Shown here piece by piece: positions 7,089 through 13,520 of a DNA stretch of 48,790 nt. The DNA comes from Prevotella sp. (lineage in GTDB: Bacteria; Bacteroidota; Bacteroidia; Bacteroidales; Bacteroidaceae). How positions within the stretch are numbered: the first letter of the stretch is position 1; each line of letters begins with the position of its first letter. Made by a program: the position numbers and the translations under genes. The DNA lies in NCBI GenBank assembly GCA_017470345.1, contig JAFUEP010000013.1:1-48790 (forward strand), given 5' to 3'. The notes below the pieces were generated by a model, which did not search any database, was not told the origin of the DNA, and was given only the letters and a program-made list of their open reading frames with translations.

Positions 7089-7184
7089 ATGATGAGGAAA
7101 GTAATTATTTTGATGGTCGCCTTCGACAACGGCTACAAGACGGGCGCCGTGCGCGACTGGCTGTTTAATCAGACTAAAGAATAA
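7089..7184 (+). pseudogene. 31-codon remnant, possibly an esterase C-terminus
   Basis: ATG 7089 opens a 31-residue frame ending DNGYKTGAVRDWLFNQTKE. The final GY..GAVRDWLFNQ resembles the last helix of dienelactone-type alpha/beta hydrolases, in which an active-site His region precedes a WLxxQ end. The rest is absent. It may be a scrap left by a deletion that also removed the 5' end of the next gene. Weak evidence. Confidence 0.25.
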
Positions 7185-7215
7185 GGAGGACGGAAATATA
7201 CGAAAGATTTGTTTA

Positions 7216-7962
7216 ATGATTCACCGCTGGCTCGGACTTGCTCTGGGCGTATTGATTTCCATTATCTGCTTCTCAGGTGCAGCCATCGTGTTCCAGGATG
7301 AATTTAAAGGGATGATGCCAGACCCGGCGTTCATCGATGTAGCCAAGAAGCTGCACCGCTTTCTGCTCGATGTGCCCGAAAACCCACATGGGGGAATGTC
7401 CGTGGGGCGCTTCATCGTCGGTTCTGTTGCCATCTGCTTCACCTTGATACTGGTGACAGGCATGGTGGCATGGTGGCCACGAAACAGAAAGATGCTGAAG
7501 AACCGCCTGACGGTGAAGACCTCGAAGGGCTTCCGGCGCTTCGTCTATGACAGCCATGTATCGCTGGGCATTTATGCCGTGCTCTTTCTGCTGCTGATGT
7601 CGCTGACGGGGCCCAGCTGGTCGTTCCACTGGTATCATGAGGGAGCAATGGCGGTGATGGGCGCCGATGTCCCGAACATGGAACACCATGGCAAGCCCGA
7701 CGACAAGGCCATTCAGATGCCTGCCCCTCAGAAAGGCGATGGACAGCAGATGACGCAGCCCGACGCTCACTTCAAGCCAGACGGCCAATTTAAACCCGAC
7801 GGCAAGAAGCCTCCTCAGGCCCTGCTGAAGGAACTGCATACAGGCAAGTGGGGCGGCCTCTTGATGAAGATTATCTATTTTCTTGCAGCCCTGATTGGTG
7901 GGTTCCTGCCTATCAGCGGCTATTATATGTGGTGGAAACGCACCCATCCGGCCAGAAAGTAA
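7216..7962 (+). pseudogene. Degenerate PepSY-associated transmembrane protein
   Basis: The 248-residue frame keeps the family's membrane parts: HRWLGLALGVLISIICFSGA (helix 1), VGRFIVGSVAICFTLILVTG and MVAWWPR (helix 2), a middle helix around LFLLLMSLTG and a last helix before YYMWWKR. The large periplasmic PepSY domain that normally separates helices 1 and 2 is reduced to about 20 residues. In-frame codons before ATG 7216 read IRKICL, as at the family's usual N-terminus, but have no normal start. A Met/His/Pro-rich linker (MEHHGKPDD, FKPDGQFKPDGK) remains. At 248 residues against the usual 370-500 it looks like an internally deleted, 5'-damaged gene. Intact relatives reduce or handle iron chelates near the inner membrane. 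Confidence 0.65.
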
Positions 7963-7994
7963 TTTCATATTTCTTTTGCCAGCTCGGAACGAAT

Positions 7995-8039
7995 TTGGTA
8001 TACTGCCGATATACCGATGGCATATCGGCAGTATACCAA
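7995..8039. repeat. 18-bp perfect-stem hairpin (GGTATAC...GTATACC)
   Basis: The arm TTGGTATACTGCCGATAT (7995-8012) pairs perfectly with 8022-8039 around a 9-nt loop. No T-run follows, so it is a poor terminator. The ends carry GGTAT/ATACC, similar to the five palindromes at 16016-16118. It lies 33 bp after the PepSY remnant. Confidence 0.75.
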
Positions 8040-8077
8040 TCCATCCGCCAAATCATATCCTATGTTATAGAAAAACT

Positions 8078-8161
8078 GAGGACTTAACCGCTCTTTCGTG
8101 GTCAAGTCCTCATGTGGTGGTCAGAAAGGTCCAGCTTGAAAACATGCTCCGCGAGCATGTT
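8078..8161 (+). terminator. Two successive hairpins upstream of the glycan operon
   Basis: GAGGACTT (8078-8085) pairs with AAGTCCTC (8104-8111), and AACATGCTC (8141-8149) pairs with GAGCATGTT (8153-8161) around CGC, followed by the T-rich GTTTCG. Together they probably insulate the glycan operon from upstream transcription. Confidence 0.5.
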
Positions 8162-8236
8162 GTTTCGCGCCCTCTGACGACATTCTGACGCTGCAAGATA
8201 CGCACTTTTTCTCAAACAAACAAGTTTTTCAAGAAG

Positions 8237-8282
8237 TTTTTCCCGAATTGCAGTAATAATTCGGGAAAAATGTGTAATTTTG
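8237..8282 (+). promoter_or_regulatory. Glycan operon promoter with an overlapping palindromic operator
   Basis: The -7 element TAATTTTG lies at 8275-8282, followed by CACC. Directly upstream is a perfect 13-bp inverted repeat, TTTTTCCCGAATT (8237-8249) and its complement (8258-8270), with an 8-bp centre. It covers the -33 region, where no TTTG is visible at normal spacing. The T-run precedes the stem and the A-run follows it, the reverse of an intrinsic terminator, so a protein-binding site is more likely. Confidence 0.65.
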
Positions 8283-8426
8283 CACCCGCTTCCGTACCAC
8301 GCCGGGCCATATTCTTGCAAAAGAAGTGGAGCGGTGAAGCGCTCGGATCGCAGAGACGCTTGCCCGAGCAAGGAGGGGGAAGGGAGCACTACATATTGAG
8401 AAGTGTTTGCTAACGCTTTGTTTTTG

Positions 8427-8637
8427 GAACTATTGAACCTAGGAAACTCAATAACCCAAATCAAAGACATTGCAGAGGTAGGCACTGCGGGTAGGTATAT
8501 GGATACACCGTCCCGGCAGCGTGCGGAGGCTCGTGCAGCCTCAGGCACGCTTTAGGGGCGTAATATATATATACCAACGGCGTGGGTGTCAGAGTCTGTT
8601 TGTTTATTTGAGAGGTTTTCCTAGGACCCAATAGTTC
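8427..8637 (+). ncRNA. Large structured element in the 460-nt leader of the glycan operon
   Basis: A long-range stem closes this region: GAACTATTG (8427-8435) with CAATAGTTC (8629-8637), CCTAGGAAA (8438-8446) with TTTCCTAGG (8617-8625), and CTCAATAA (8447-8454) with TTATTTGAG (8604-8612). Inside are GGTATAT/ATATACC (8494-8500 with about 8569-8575) and a strong hairpin at 8519-8550 (GCGTGC/GCACGC around AGGCT/AGCCT). Another hairpin, GCTCGG/CCGAGC, lies upstream at about 8338-8366. I do not recognise it as a known class. It sits between the promoter at 8275 and the first gene at 8744, so it may control elongation into the operon. Confidence 0.6.
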
Positions 8638-8743
8638 GAACGAGCAGAGGCAAGATGCCCCGCTTTCTTTTTGTGTGGTCGAGAACTTGAAGGTAAACCT
8701 GTCCGCTGTTGGGCGTTCGGCGGACGATTGACACGCAAAAGGA

Positions 8744-9376
8744 ATGAGCATTCCAGAAAAGAGAGGTTTCTACAGGAACTACGCCAAGCGTGGTCTTGAC
8801 GTTGTGCTGTCATTTGCTGCGCTGTTAGTGCTCTGTCCGATTCTGCTTGTCGGCTATATCCTTTTACGCATTGCCAATGGTAAGGCTGGGGCTTTCTTCC
8901 TACAGGAAAGGCCCGGCAAGAATGGACGCATCTTCCGTATTGTGAAGTTCAAGACCATGAACGACCGCCGCGATGCCGACGGCAAACTACTGCCCGATGC
9001 CGAACGGCTCACGCGCATTGGCCGCATCGTGCGCTCCACCAGCATTGACGAATTGCCACAGCTCTGGAACGTACTGCGCGGCGATATGTCGCTCATCGGT
9101 CCTCGCCCGCTGCTGCCCCAGTATCTACCTTTATATAATAAAGAGCAATCCCGCCGCCACGAGGTGCGACCTGGCATCACCGGCTGGGCGCAGTGCCACG
9201 GGCGCAACGCCATCTCGTGGACGGAGAAGTTCCGCCTCGACGTGTGGTACGTTGATCACCTCTCGCTGTGGGTGGACTTACAGGTCATCCTGCTCACCGT
9301 CAAGAAAGTCCTTGTCCGCGAGGGCATCAACGAGACAGGGCAGGCCACGATGGAAGCATTTAATGGAGCAAATTAA
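8744..9376 (+). CDS. PglC-like undecaprenyl-phosphate sugar transferase
   Basis: The 210-residue protein is a monotopic phosphoglycosyl transferase of the small PglC class. It has a membrane-reentrant N-terminal hydrophobic segment (VVLSFAALLVLCPILLVGYI, about 19-38), FFLQERPGKNGRIFRIVKFKTM (about 51-72), the catalytic Asp-Glu in STSIDELPQLWNVLRGDMSL and IGPRPLLPQY, and RPGITGWAQCHGRNAISW (about 142-159). It would attach a phospho-sugar from a UDP-sugar to undecaprenyl phosphate at the inner face of the membrane, starting a glycan. It is the first gene of the operon after a long leader. Length equals the family norm, so it is not part of a larger WbaP-type fusion. Confidence 0.9.
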   Translation: MSIPEKRGFYRNYAKRGLDVVLSFAALLVLCPILLVGYILLRIANGKAGAFFLQERPGKNGRIFRIVKFKTMNDRRDADGKLLPDAERLTRIGRIVRSTSIDELPQLWNVLRGDMSLIGPRPLLPQYLPLYNKEQSRRHEVRPGITGWAQCHGRNAISWTEKFRLDVWYVDHLSLWVDLQVILLTVKKVLVREGINETGQATMEAFNGAN

Positions 9377-9389
9377 AAACAAGATAACT

Positions 9390-10046
9390 ATGAAGGACAT
9401 TGCAATCTTTGGTGCAGGCGGATTTGGCAAAGAGGTGGCCTGCCTGATAGAGAGAATCAACGAGACAACTGAGCTTGACGAGTATAAATATCGTTTGATT
9501 GGTTTTTTCGATGACGGTGTGGCCAAGGGCACACAGATTTCTGTCTATGGCAAGGTGCTGGGTGGAATGGACGAGCTCAATGCCTGGCTCACCCCTTTGT
9601 CTGTAGCCATCGCTATCGGCAGTCCACGTGCACTGCAATTTGTGCAGCAGCGCATTGTCAATCCCGACATCGCTTTCCCAAACCTCATTCATCCAAATTT
9701 CAGTGTAGCAGACGAACGTGCTTTCAGCATTGGCCGGGGCAATATCATTCAAGGTGACTGTTTTGCCTCGTGCGACGTAAAGATAGGCTCGTTCAACGTG
9801 CTTAACGGCTCAGTGGTGATGGGCCACGACGCACAGATGGGCAACTATAACGTCTGCATGCCAGACATACGCATATCGGGCGAGGTATCCATCGGCGATG
9901 GCAATCTGCTGGGCGTAGGCAGCATTGTGCTGCAACAGCTGAAGATAGGCAACGGCGTGCGCCTTGGAGCCGGTGCGGTGCTGATGACGAAGCCCAAGGA
10001 CGGCGGCGTCTATCTGGGTAATCCTGCAAAACTTTTCAAATATTAA
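9390..10046 (+). CDS. PglD/NeuD-like sugar acyltransferase
   Basis: The 218-residue protein starts at ATG 9390 (MKDIAIFGAGGFGKEVACLI), a Rossmann-like N-terminal domain of the NeuD/PglD family; an in-frame ATG at 9363 is possible but overlaps the previous gene. From about residue 105 on, imperfect hexapeptide repeats form a left-handed beta-helix (SIGRGNIIQGDCFASCDVKI, SIGDGNLLGVGSIV, IGNGVRLGAGAVLM). PglD acetylates the amino group of a UDP-amino sugar before PglC transfers it. The adjacent carrier protein and KAS genes suggest the acyl donor here may be an acyl-ACP rather than acetyl-CoA, which is inference. Confidence 0.85.
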   Translation: MKDIAIFGAGGFGKEVACLIERINETTELDEYKYRLIGFFDDGVAKGTQISVYGKVLGGMDELNAWLTPLSVAIAIGSPRALQFVQQRIVNPDIAFPNLIHPNFSVADERAFSIGRGNIIQGDCFASCDVKIGSFNVLNGSVVMGHDAQMGNYNVCMPDIRISGEVSIGDGNLLGVGSIVLQQLKIGNGVRLGAGAVLMTKPKDGGVYLGNPAKLFKY

Positions 10047-10069
10047 CCCTTATAAAACTCATTACAACT

Positions 10070-10300
10070 ATGGAACTGAAAGAATTTATCGAGAACTTTG
10101 CCAACCAGTTTGACGACACCGAAGCCAGCGTGTTCGCTGCCGATACCCGTTTCCACGACCTCGACGAGTGGTCGAGCCTCATTGCCCTGAGCATCATCGC
10201 CATGGTCGACGAGGAGTACGACGTGACGCTGAAGGGCGACGACATCAAGAATGCCCAGACCGTAGAGGAACTGTTCAACACCGTTAAGGCAAAACAATAA
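10070..10300 (+). CDS. Dedicated acyl carrier protein
   Basis: The 76-residue acidic protein fits the acyl carrier fold of four helices. The phosphopantetheine site is Ser36 in LDEWSSLIAL, where EWSSL replaces the usual DSL; this spelling is common in glycan- and secondary-metabolism carriers and differs from the housekeeping AcpP. It overlaps the next gene by one base (TAATG), so it is translationally coupled to the first KAS III-like enzyme. It probably carries a short acyl intermediate made by the following enzymes. Confidence 0.9.
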   Translation: MELKEFIENFANQFDDTEASVFAADTRFHDLDEWSSLIALSIIAMVDEEYDVTLKGDDIKNAQTVEELFNTVKAKQ

Positions 10301-11373
10301 TGGCATTTCTGGAATTCAAAAACGTGAGGATAGCCGGACTCTGTGCCGGCGTTCCTCGTTTCACGGCCAGCAACTTGCATCCGCTGGACGATGATGGTAT
10401 TTCAACGGAATACACGCCTGAAGCCTTTGTGGAAACCACGGGTGTGCTGGAGCGCAGAATATCGGACACGCTCACTACTTCCGACCTGTGCTTTGCTGCT
10501 GCAGAACAGCTCATTGCCGACCTGGGATGGGAGCGTAAGGAGATTGAGGCTCTTGTGTTCGTTTCACAGACCGCAGACTACATCCTGCCCGCTACGGCCT
10601 GTATCCTGCAAGACCGCTTAGGCCTGTCGAAGGAGTGTTATGCCGAGGACGTTGCTCTGGGGTGTTCGGGGTGGGTCTATGGACTCAGCAATGTGGCATC
10701 GCTGCTTGCTAACGGCACGATAAAGAAGGCCTTGCTTTTGGCTGGTGACGCCAAGAAACGTGCCGCAGGGCCGCGCGACCCGCTGTTTGGTCACGCCGGT
10801 ACGGCTACGGCTGTGGAATACGTGGAGGGTGCAGATGGATTCAAGTTCCACTTTGGTACAGACGGAAGCGGATATGATGCCATCATCACACCCGACGGCG
10901 GCAGTCGCAATCAGGTGTCACCCGCCTCGTTCGAGTTGGAGCAAATTGACGGGAAACCCATGCACCGCATGCAGACCCGTATGAAGGGCATGGACGTTTT
11001 CTCGTTTGGTATCAGCACTGCTCCCAAGTCTGTAAAGAAACTGGCCGAGCATTTTGGTTTCGACTATCAAGAGGCAGACTACTTCGTGTTCCATCAGGCC
11101 AATATGAAGATGAACAACATGATTGCGAAGAAACTGAAGTTGCCAGCCGAAAAGGTGCCGTCGTGCATGTATCACTTTGGCAACACATCTTCAGCGAGCA
11201 TTCCTCTAACGATTGTCACGCAATTAAAAGAGCCTTGCAGCACGCCTAAGGCCTTCGTCTGTTGTGGCTTTGGTGTTGGTCTTTCATGGGGTACGGTGTT
11301 CTTCGAAACGGATCATTTGGTCGTTTCTGATTTGGTGGAAGTAGATGAAAATACAGAAGCACAATGGGTATGA
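10300..11373 (+). CDS. 3-oxoacyl-ACP synthase III-like enzyme, copy 1
   Basis: The 357-residue protein has the thiolase fold with the KAS III catalytic triad: Cys122 in ALGCSGWVYGL, His265 in VFHQANMKMNN and Asn295 in FGNTSSASIPL. It opens LEFKNVRIAGLCAGVPR, the N-terminus of the FabH-related group found in glycan and polyketide loci. It would condense an acyl-CoA starter with malonyl-ACP. Position between its own carrier protein and a FabG-like reductase, with overlaps on both sides (1 bp and 10 bp), supports one assembly line. It is related to, but clearly diverged from, copy 2 at 12132. Confidence 0.9.
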   Translation: MAFLEFKNVRIAGLCAGVPRFTASNLHPLDDDGISTEYTPEAFVETTGVLERRISDTLTTSDLCFAAAEQLIADLGWERKEIEALVFVSQTADYILPATACILQDRLGLSKECYAEDVALGCSGWVYGLSNVASLLANGTIKKALLLAGDAKKRAAGPRDPLFGHAGTATAVEYVEGADGFKFHFGTDGSGYDAIITPDGGSRNQVSPASFELEQIDGKPMHRMQTRMKGMDVFSFGISTAPKSVKKLAEHFGFDYQEADYFVFHQANMKMNNMIAKKLKLPAEKVPSCMYHFGNTSSASIPLTIVTQLKEPCSTPKAFVCCGFGVGLSWGTVFFETDHLVVSDLVEVDENTEAQWV

Positions 11374-12122
11374 ACAACTACAATCCATTTTCATTAGAAG
11401 GGAAGACCGTGCTTGTCACCGGAGCCTCGTCGGGCATCGGTCGGGCCACGGCCATTGAGTGCTCGCGCATGGGAGCAACGGTTGTTGTCACTGGCCGGAA
11501 TAGCGAACGTTTACAGGAAACACTGGAACAGTTGGAGGGCACAGGACATCAATCGTTTCTCTGCGAAATGACTCGGCAGGAAGACGTGGAAGCACTCGTT
11601 GCCAACGTGCCAGCCTTGCATGGTGTTGTGCTATGCGCCGGTCGTAGCCGTTCGTTGCCTATTCTTTTTTCTACAAGGGAAAAGTTCGATGAAATATTCG
11701 ATGTAAATTTCTTTTCGCCAGTTGAGCTTCTTCGACTGCTGTGCAAGAAGAAAAAGCTCACAGGGCCTTCATCAGCAGTATTCATCGTTTCGATAGGTGG
11801 AACAAAAAGGTGGACTCCAGGAAATGCCATATATGGCGCTTCAAAGGCCGCACTGCAAGCCGTTGTCAACTATTATGCCGTTGAACTTGGTCACAAGAAA
11901 ATCCGTGTGAATGGCATCAATCCCGGCATGGTGGAAACACCACTTATTCATCATGGCACGTTGACACAGGAACAGCTCGATGCCGACCGTCTGAAGTACC
12001 CACTGGAGCGGTATGGGCAGCCAGATGACATAGCCCATGCTGCCATCTATTTGCTGTCTGATGCATCATCGTGGATGACAGGGCATTGCATGGTGATTGA
12101 CGGAGGGATAACAGCTCGATAA
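11364..12122 (+). CDS. FabG-like short-chain dehydrogenase/reductase
   Basis: The 252-residue protein is a classical SDR: the nucleotide-binding motif TGASSGIG (19-26), the catalytic Ser143 in FIVSIGG, and YGASK with Tyr157 and Lys161. The end MTGHCMVIDGG is the usual substrate-side tail of FabG-type enzymes. It probably reduces the 3-ketoacyl group made by the KAS III-like enzymes to 3-hydroxyacyl with NAD(P)H. It overlaps copy 1 of the synthase by 10 bp and lies 9 bp before copy 2. Confidence 0.9.
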   Translation: MGMNNYNPFSLEGKTVLVTGASSGIGRATAIECSRMGATVVVTGRNSERLQETLEQLEGTGHQSFLCEMTRQEDVEALVANVPALHGVVLCAGRSRSLPILFSTREKFDEIFDVNFFSPVELLRLLCKKKKLTGPSSAVFIVSIGGTKRWTPGNAIYGASKAALQAVVNYYAVELGHKKIRVNGINPGMVETPLIHHGTLTQEQLDADRLKYPLERYGQPDDIAHAAIYLLSDASSWMTGHCMVIDGGITAR

Positions 12123-12131
12123 GAAACAGCA

Positions 12132-13193
12132 ATGGCAATACTCCATTTCCAGAATGTGGGCATCACGGCCCTGGCGGCCTGTGTGCCCAAGAATACGATT
12201 GACAACTACCACTACGGTCTGGACCTCTGGCCAGAGGACGAGGTGAAGAAGGTTGTAGACAAGGTGGGCGTGCGCGAGCGGCGCTTTGCCGACGAGCACA
12301 CCTGCGCCAGCGACCTGTGCTTTGCAGCAGCAGAGAAGCTGATTGCAGATAACAATATCTGCAAGGATGATATTGATCTGCTGGTGTTCCTGTCGCAGAC
12401 GCCAGACTATCGTATGCCTGCTACTTCCATTTTGCTGCAGAATCGGCTGGGCTTGCCTATGTCTGTAATGGCATTTGACATCCAGTTAGGCTGTTCCGGC
12501 TTCATCAATGCGCTCAGCATCGTCTATGCCATGATGCAGAACCATGGATTCCGCAAGGCGCTGCTTCTTGACGGCGAGACACGCTCAAAGGTGTATAGCC
12601 GCAAGGACCGCCGCGAGGCTTATATCTTCGGCGATGCTGGCGTTGCAGCCTTGATTGAGCGCGACGAAAAGTTCGGCGAGAGCCACTTCTCACTGAACAG
12701 TGACGGCTCGCGGGGCGACCTCATCATGATAAAGGGCGGAGGCTATCGGAATATGAGTTCGGCAGAGACGCTGAGAGAGAAGGTTGTCGATGAGTACGGC
12801 AATATACGCTCCGACGAGCAAGGCAGCATGAAAGGTGCCGACGTGTTCAATTTCGTCATCGTGGAAGTGCCGAAGGACATCAGGCGCCTGATGGCTGCTA
12901 CGGGCGAGGATTTGCAGGCGATGGACTTCTACGTGTTCCACCAGGCCAATGCGTTCATCAACAACTACATAGCAAAGAAATTGCATATAGACAAGGAGCG
13001 CATTCCCTGGACCATCCAGAAGTATGGGAACACATCGTCCGTATCCGTTCCTTTGACTATTGTCAGTGAGCTGAAAGACAAGATGCAAGGCAGGAAGAAA
13101 CTGATGCTCAGTGCCTTTGGCGTAGGCATGGCGTGGGCCACGGCCATCGTGCCCTTCGTGGACTGTAGAATCAGCGAGATGGTGGAAGTATGA
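12132..13193 (+). CDS. 3-oxoacyl-ACP synthase III-like enzyme, copy 2
   Basis: The 353-residue protein carries the intact triad: Cys121 in QLGCSGFINAL, His270 in VFHQANAFINN and Asn300 in YGNTSSVSVPL. It shares the start (MAILHFQNVGITALAACVPK) and overall layout with copy 1 but differs widely elsewhere, so the pair may use different starters or form a heterodimer. It ends in ATGA shared with the start of a truncated reductase, showing that a KAS-reductase pair was once duplicated here. Confidence 0.9.
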   Translation: MAILHFQNVGITALAACVPKNTIDNYHYGLDLWPEDEVKKVVDKVGVRERRFADEHTCASDLCFAAAEKLIADNNICKDDIDLLVFLSQTPDYRMPATSILLQNRLGLPMSVMAFDIQLGCSGFINALSIVYAMMQNHGFRKALLLDGETRSKVYSRKDRREAYIFGDAGVAALIERDEKFGESHFSLNSDGSRGDLIMIKGGGYRNMSSAETLREKVVDEYGNIRSDEQGSMKGADVFNFVIVEVPKDIRRLMAATGEDLQAMDFYVFHQANAFINNYIAKKLHIDKERIPWTIQKYGNTSSVSVPLTIVSELKDKMQGRKKLMLSAFGVGMAWATAIVPFVDCRISEMVEV

Positions 13194-13330
13194 ACCATCC
13201 GTTCTCTCTGGAAGGAAAGACCATCGTGGTGACTGGCGCATCGTCGGGCTTTGGCCGACAGTGCGCCATCATTTGCTTCTTTGCTATGGACTGGCAGAGT
13301 CTCGCCATTTACGATTTCCAGACTCAATAA
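13190..13330 (+). pseudogene. Truncated second short-chain dehydrogenase
   Basis: ATG 13190 overlaps the stop of the previous gene (ATGA). The 46 residues begin NHPFSLEGKTIVVTGASSG followed by FGRQCAII, closely matching the N-terminus of the intact reductase (NPFSLEGKTVLVTGASSGIG). After about 29 residues the match ends and unrelated codons run to TAA at 13328. More than 200 residues, including the catalytic Ser-Tyr-Lys, are missing. Confidence 0.85.
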
Positions 13331-13368
13331 AAAATGAGGAAATCTTTCGTGTTTTCACAAAATAGTCG

Positions 13369-13376
13369 TAACTTTG
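13369..13376 (+). promoter_or_regulatory. -7 promoter element for the tannase-like gene
   Basis: TAACTTTG followed by CAGA, with a TTTC about 20 bp upstream (13345-13348) as a possible -33 box. The leader to ATG 13521 is about 138 nt and contains a dispersed repeat and a conserved RNA motif. Confidence 0.6.
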
Positions 13377-13393
13377 CAGATGAATCTGCGAAG

Positions 13394-13443
13394 ATGCTCA
13401 CGCTCGGCAAACTGAGAGCACGCTCTCTTTGCTCTCGCTTAAT
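13394..13443 (+). repeat. Dispersed repeat (CTCACGCTCGGCAAA ... TTTGCTCTCGCTTA), leader copy
   Basis: The two conserved ends flank a variable centre of about 17 bp. An inverted copy with the same ends lies inside the following coding region at 14822-14875. Here it is in the untranslated leader of the tannase-like gene. Confidence 0.75.
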
Positions 13444-13472
13444 CGCATCATTGCAATCGTTTTTTTACATTT

Positions 13473-13519
13473 GAAGCAGCCTGGTAGGACTGTGGGAGGC
13501 CGCTGGCCTCGGAAACTCC
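13473..13519 (+). ncRNA. Conserved leader motif GAAGCAGCCTGG, copy 1
   Basis: The 47-nt stretch ends one base before the start codon. It has GCAG pairing CTGT (13476-13479 with about 13490-13493), a GAGGCC-GCT-GGCCTC hairpin (13495-13509) and a final GGAAACTCC. The same order occurs at 47190-47240 before an unrelated transporter gene, with a different but again self-complementary hairpin. It may be a riboswitch-like or translation-control element. Confidence 0.6.
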
Positions 13520-13520
13520 A

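Noticed and set aside
8283-8743. JUMPstart/ops-type element in the glycan leader
   Set aside because: No GGCGGTAGCGT-like ops sequence is present in the leader; those elements belong to Enterobacteria-type RfaH control.
13473-13519. Assignment of the GAAGCAGCCTGG motif to a cobalamin, SAM, TPP, FMN or c-di-GMP riboswitch
   Set aside because: The conserved boxes of these classes are absent and the 47-51-nt length is too short for most of them; I leave it unclassified.
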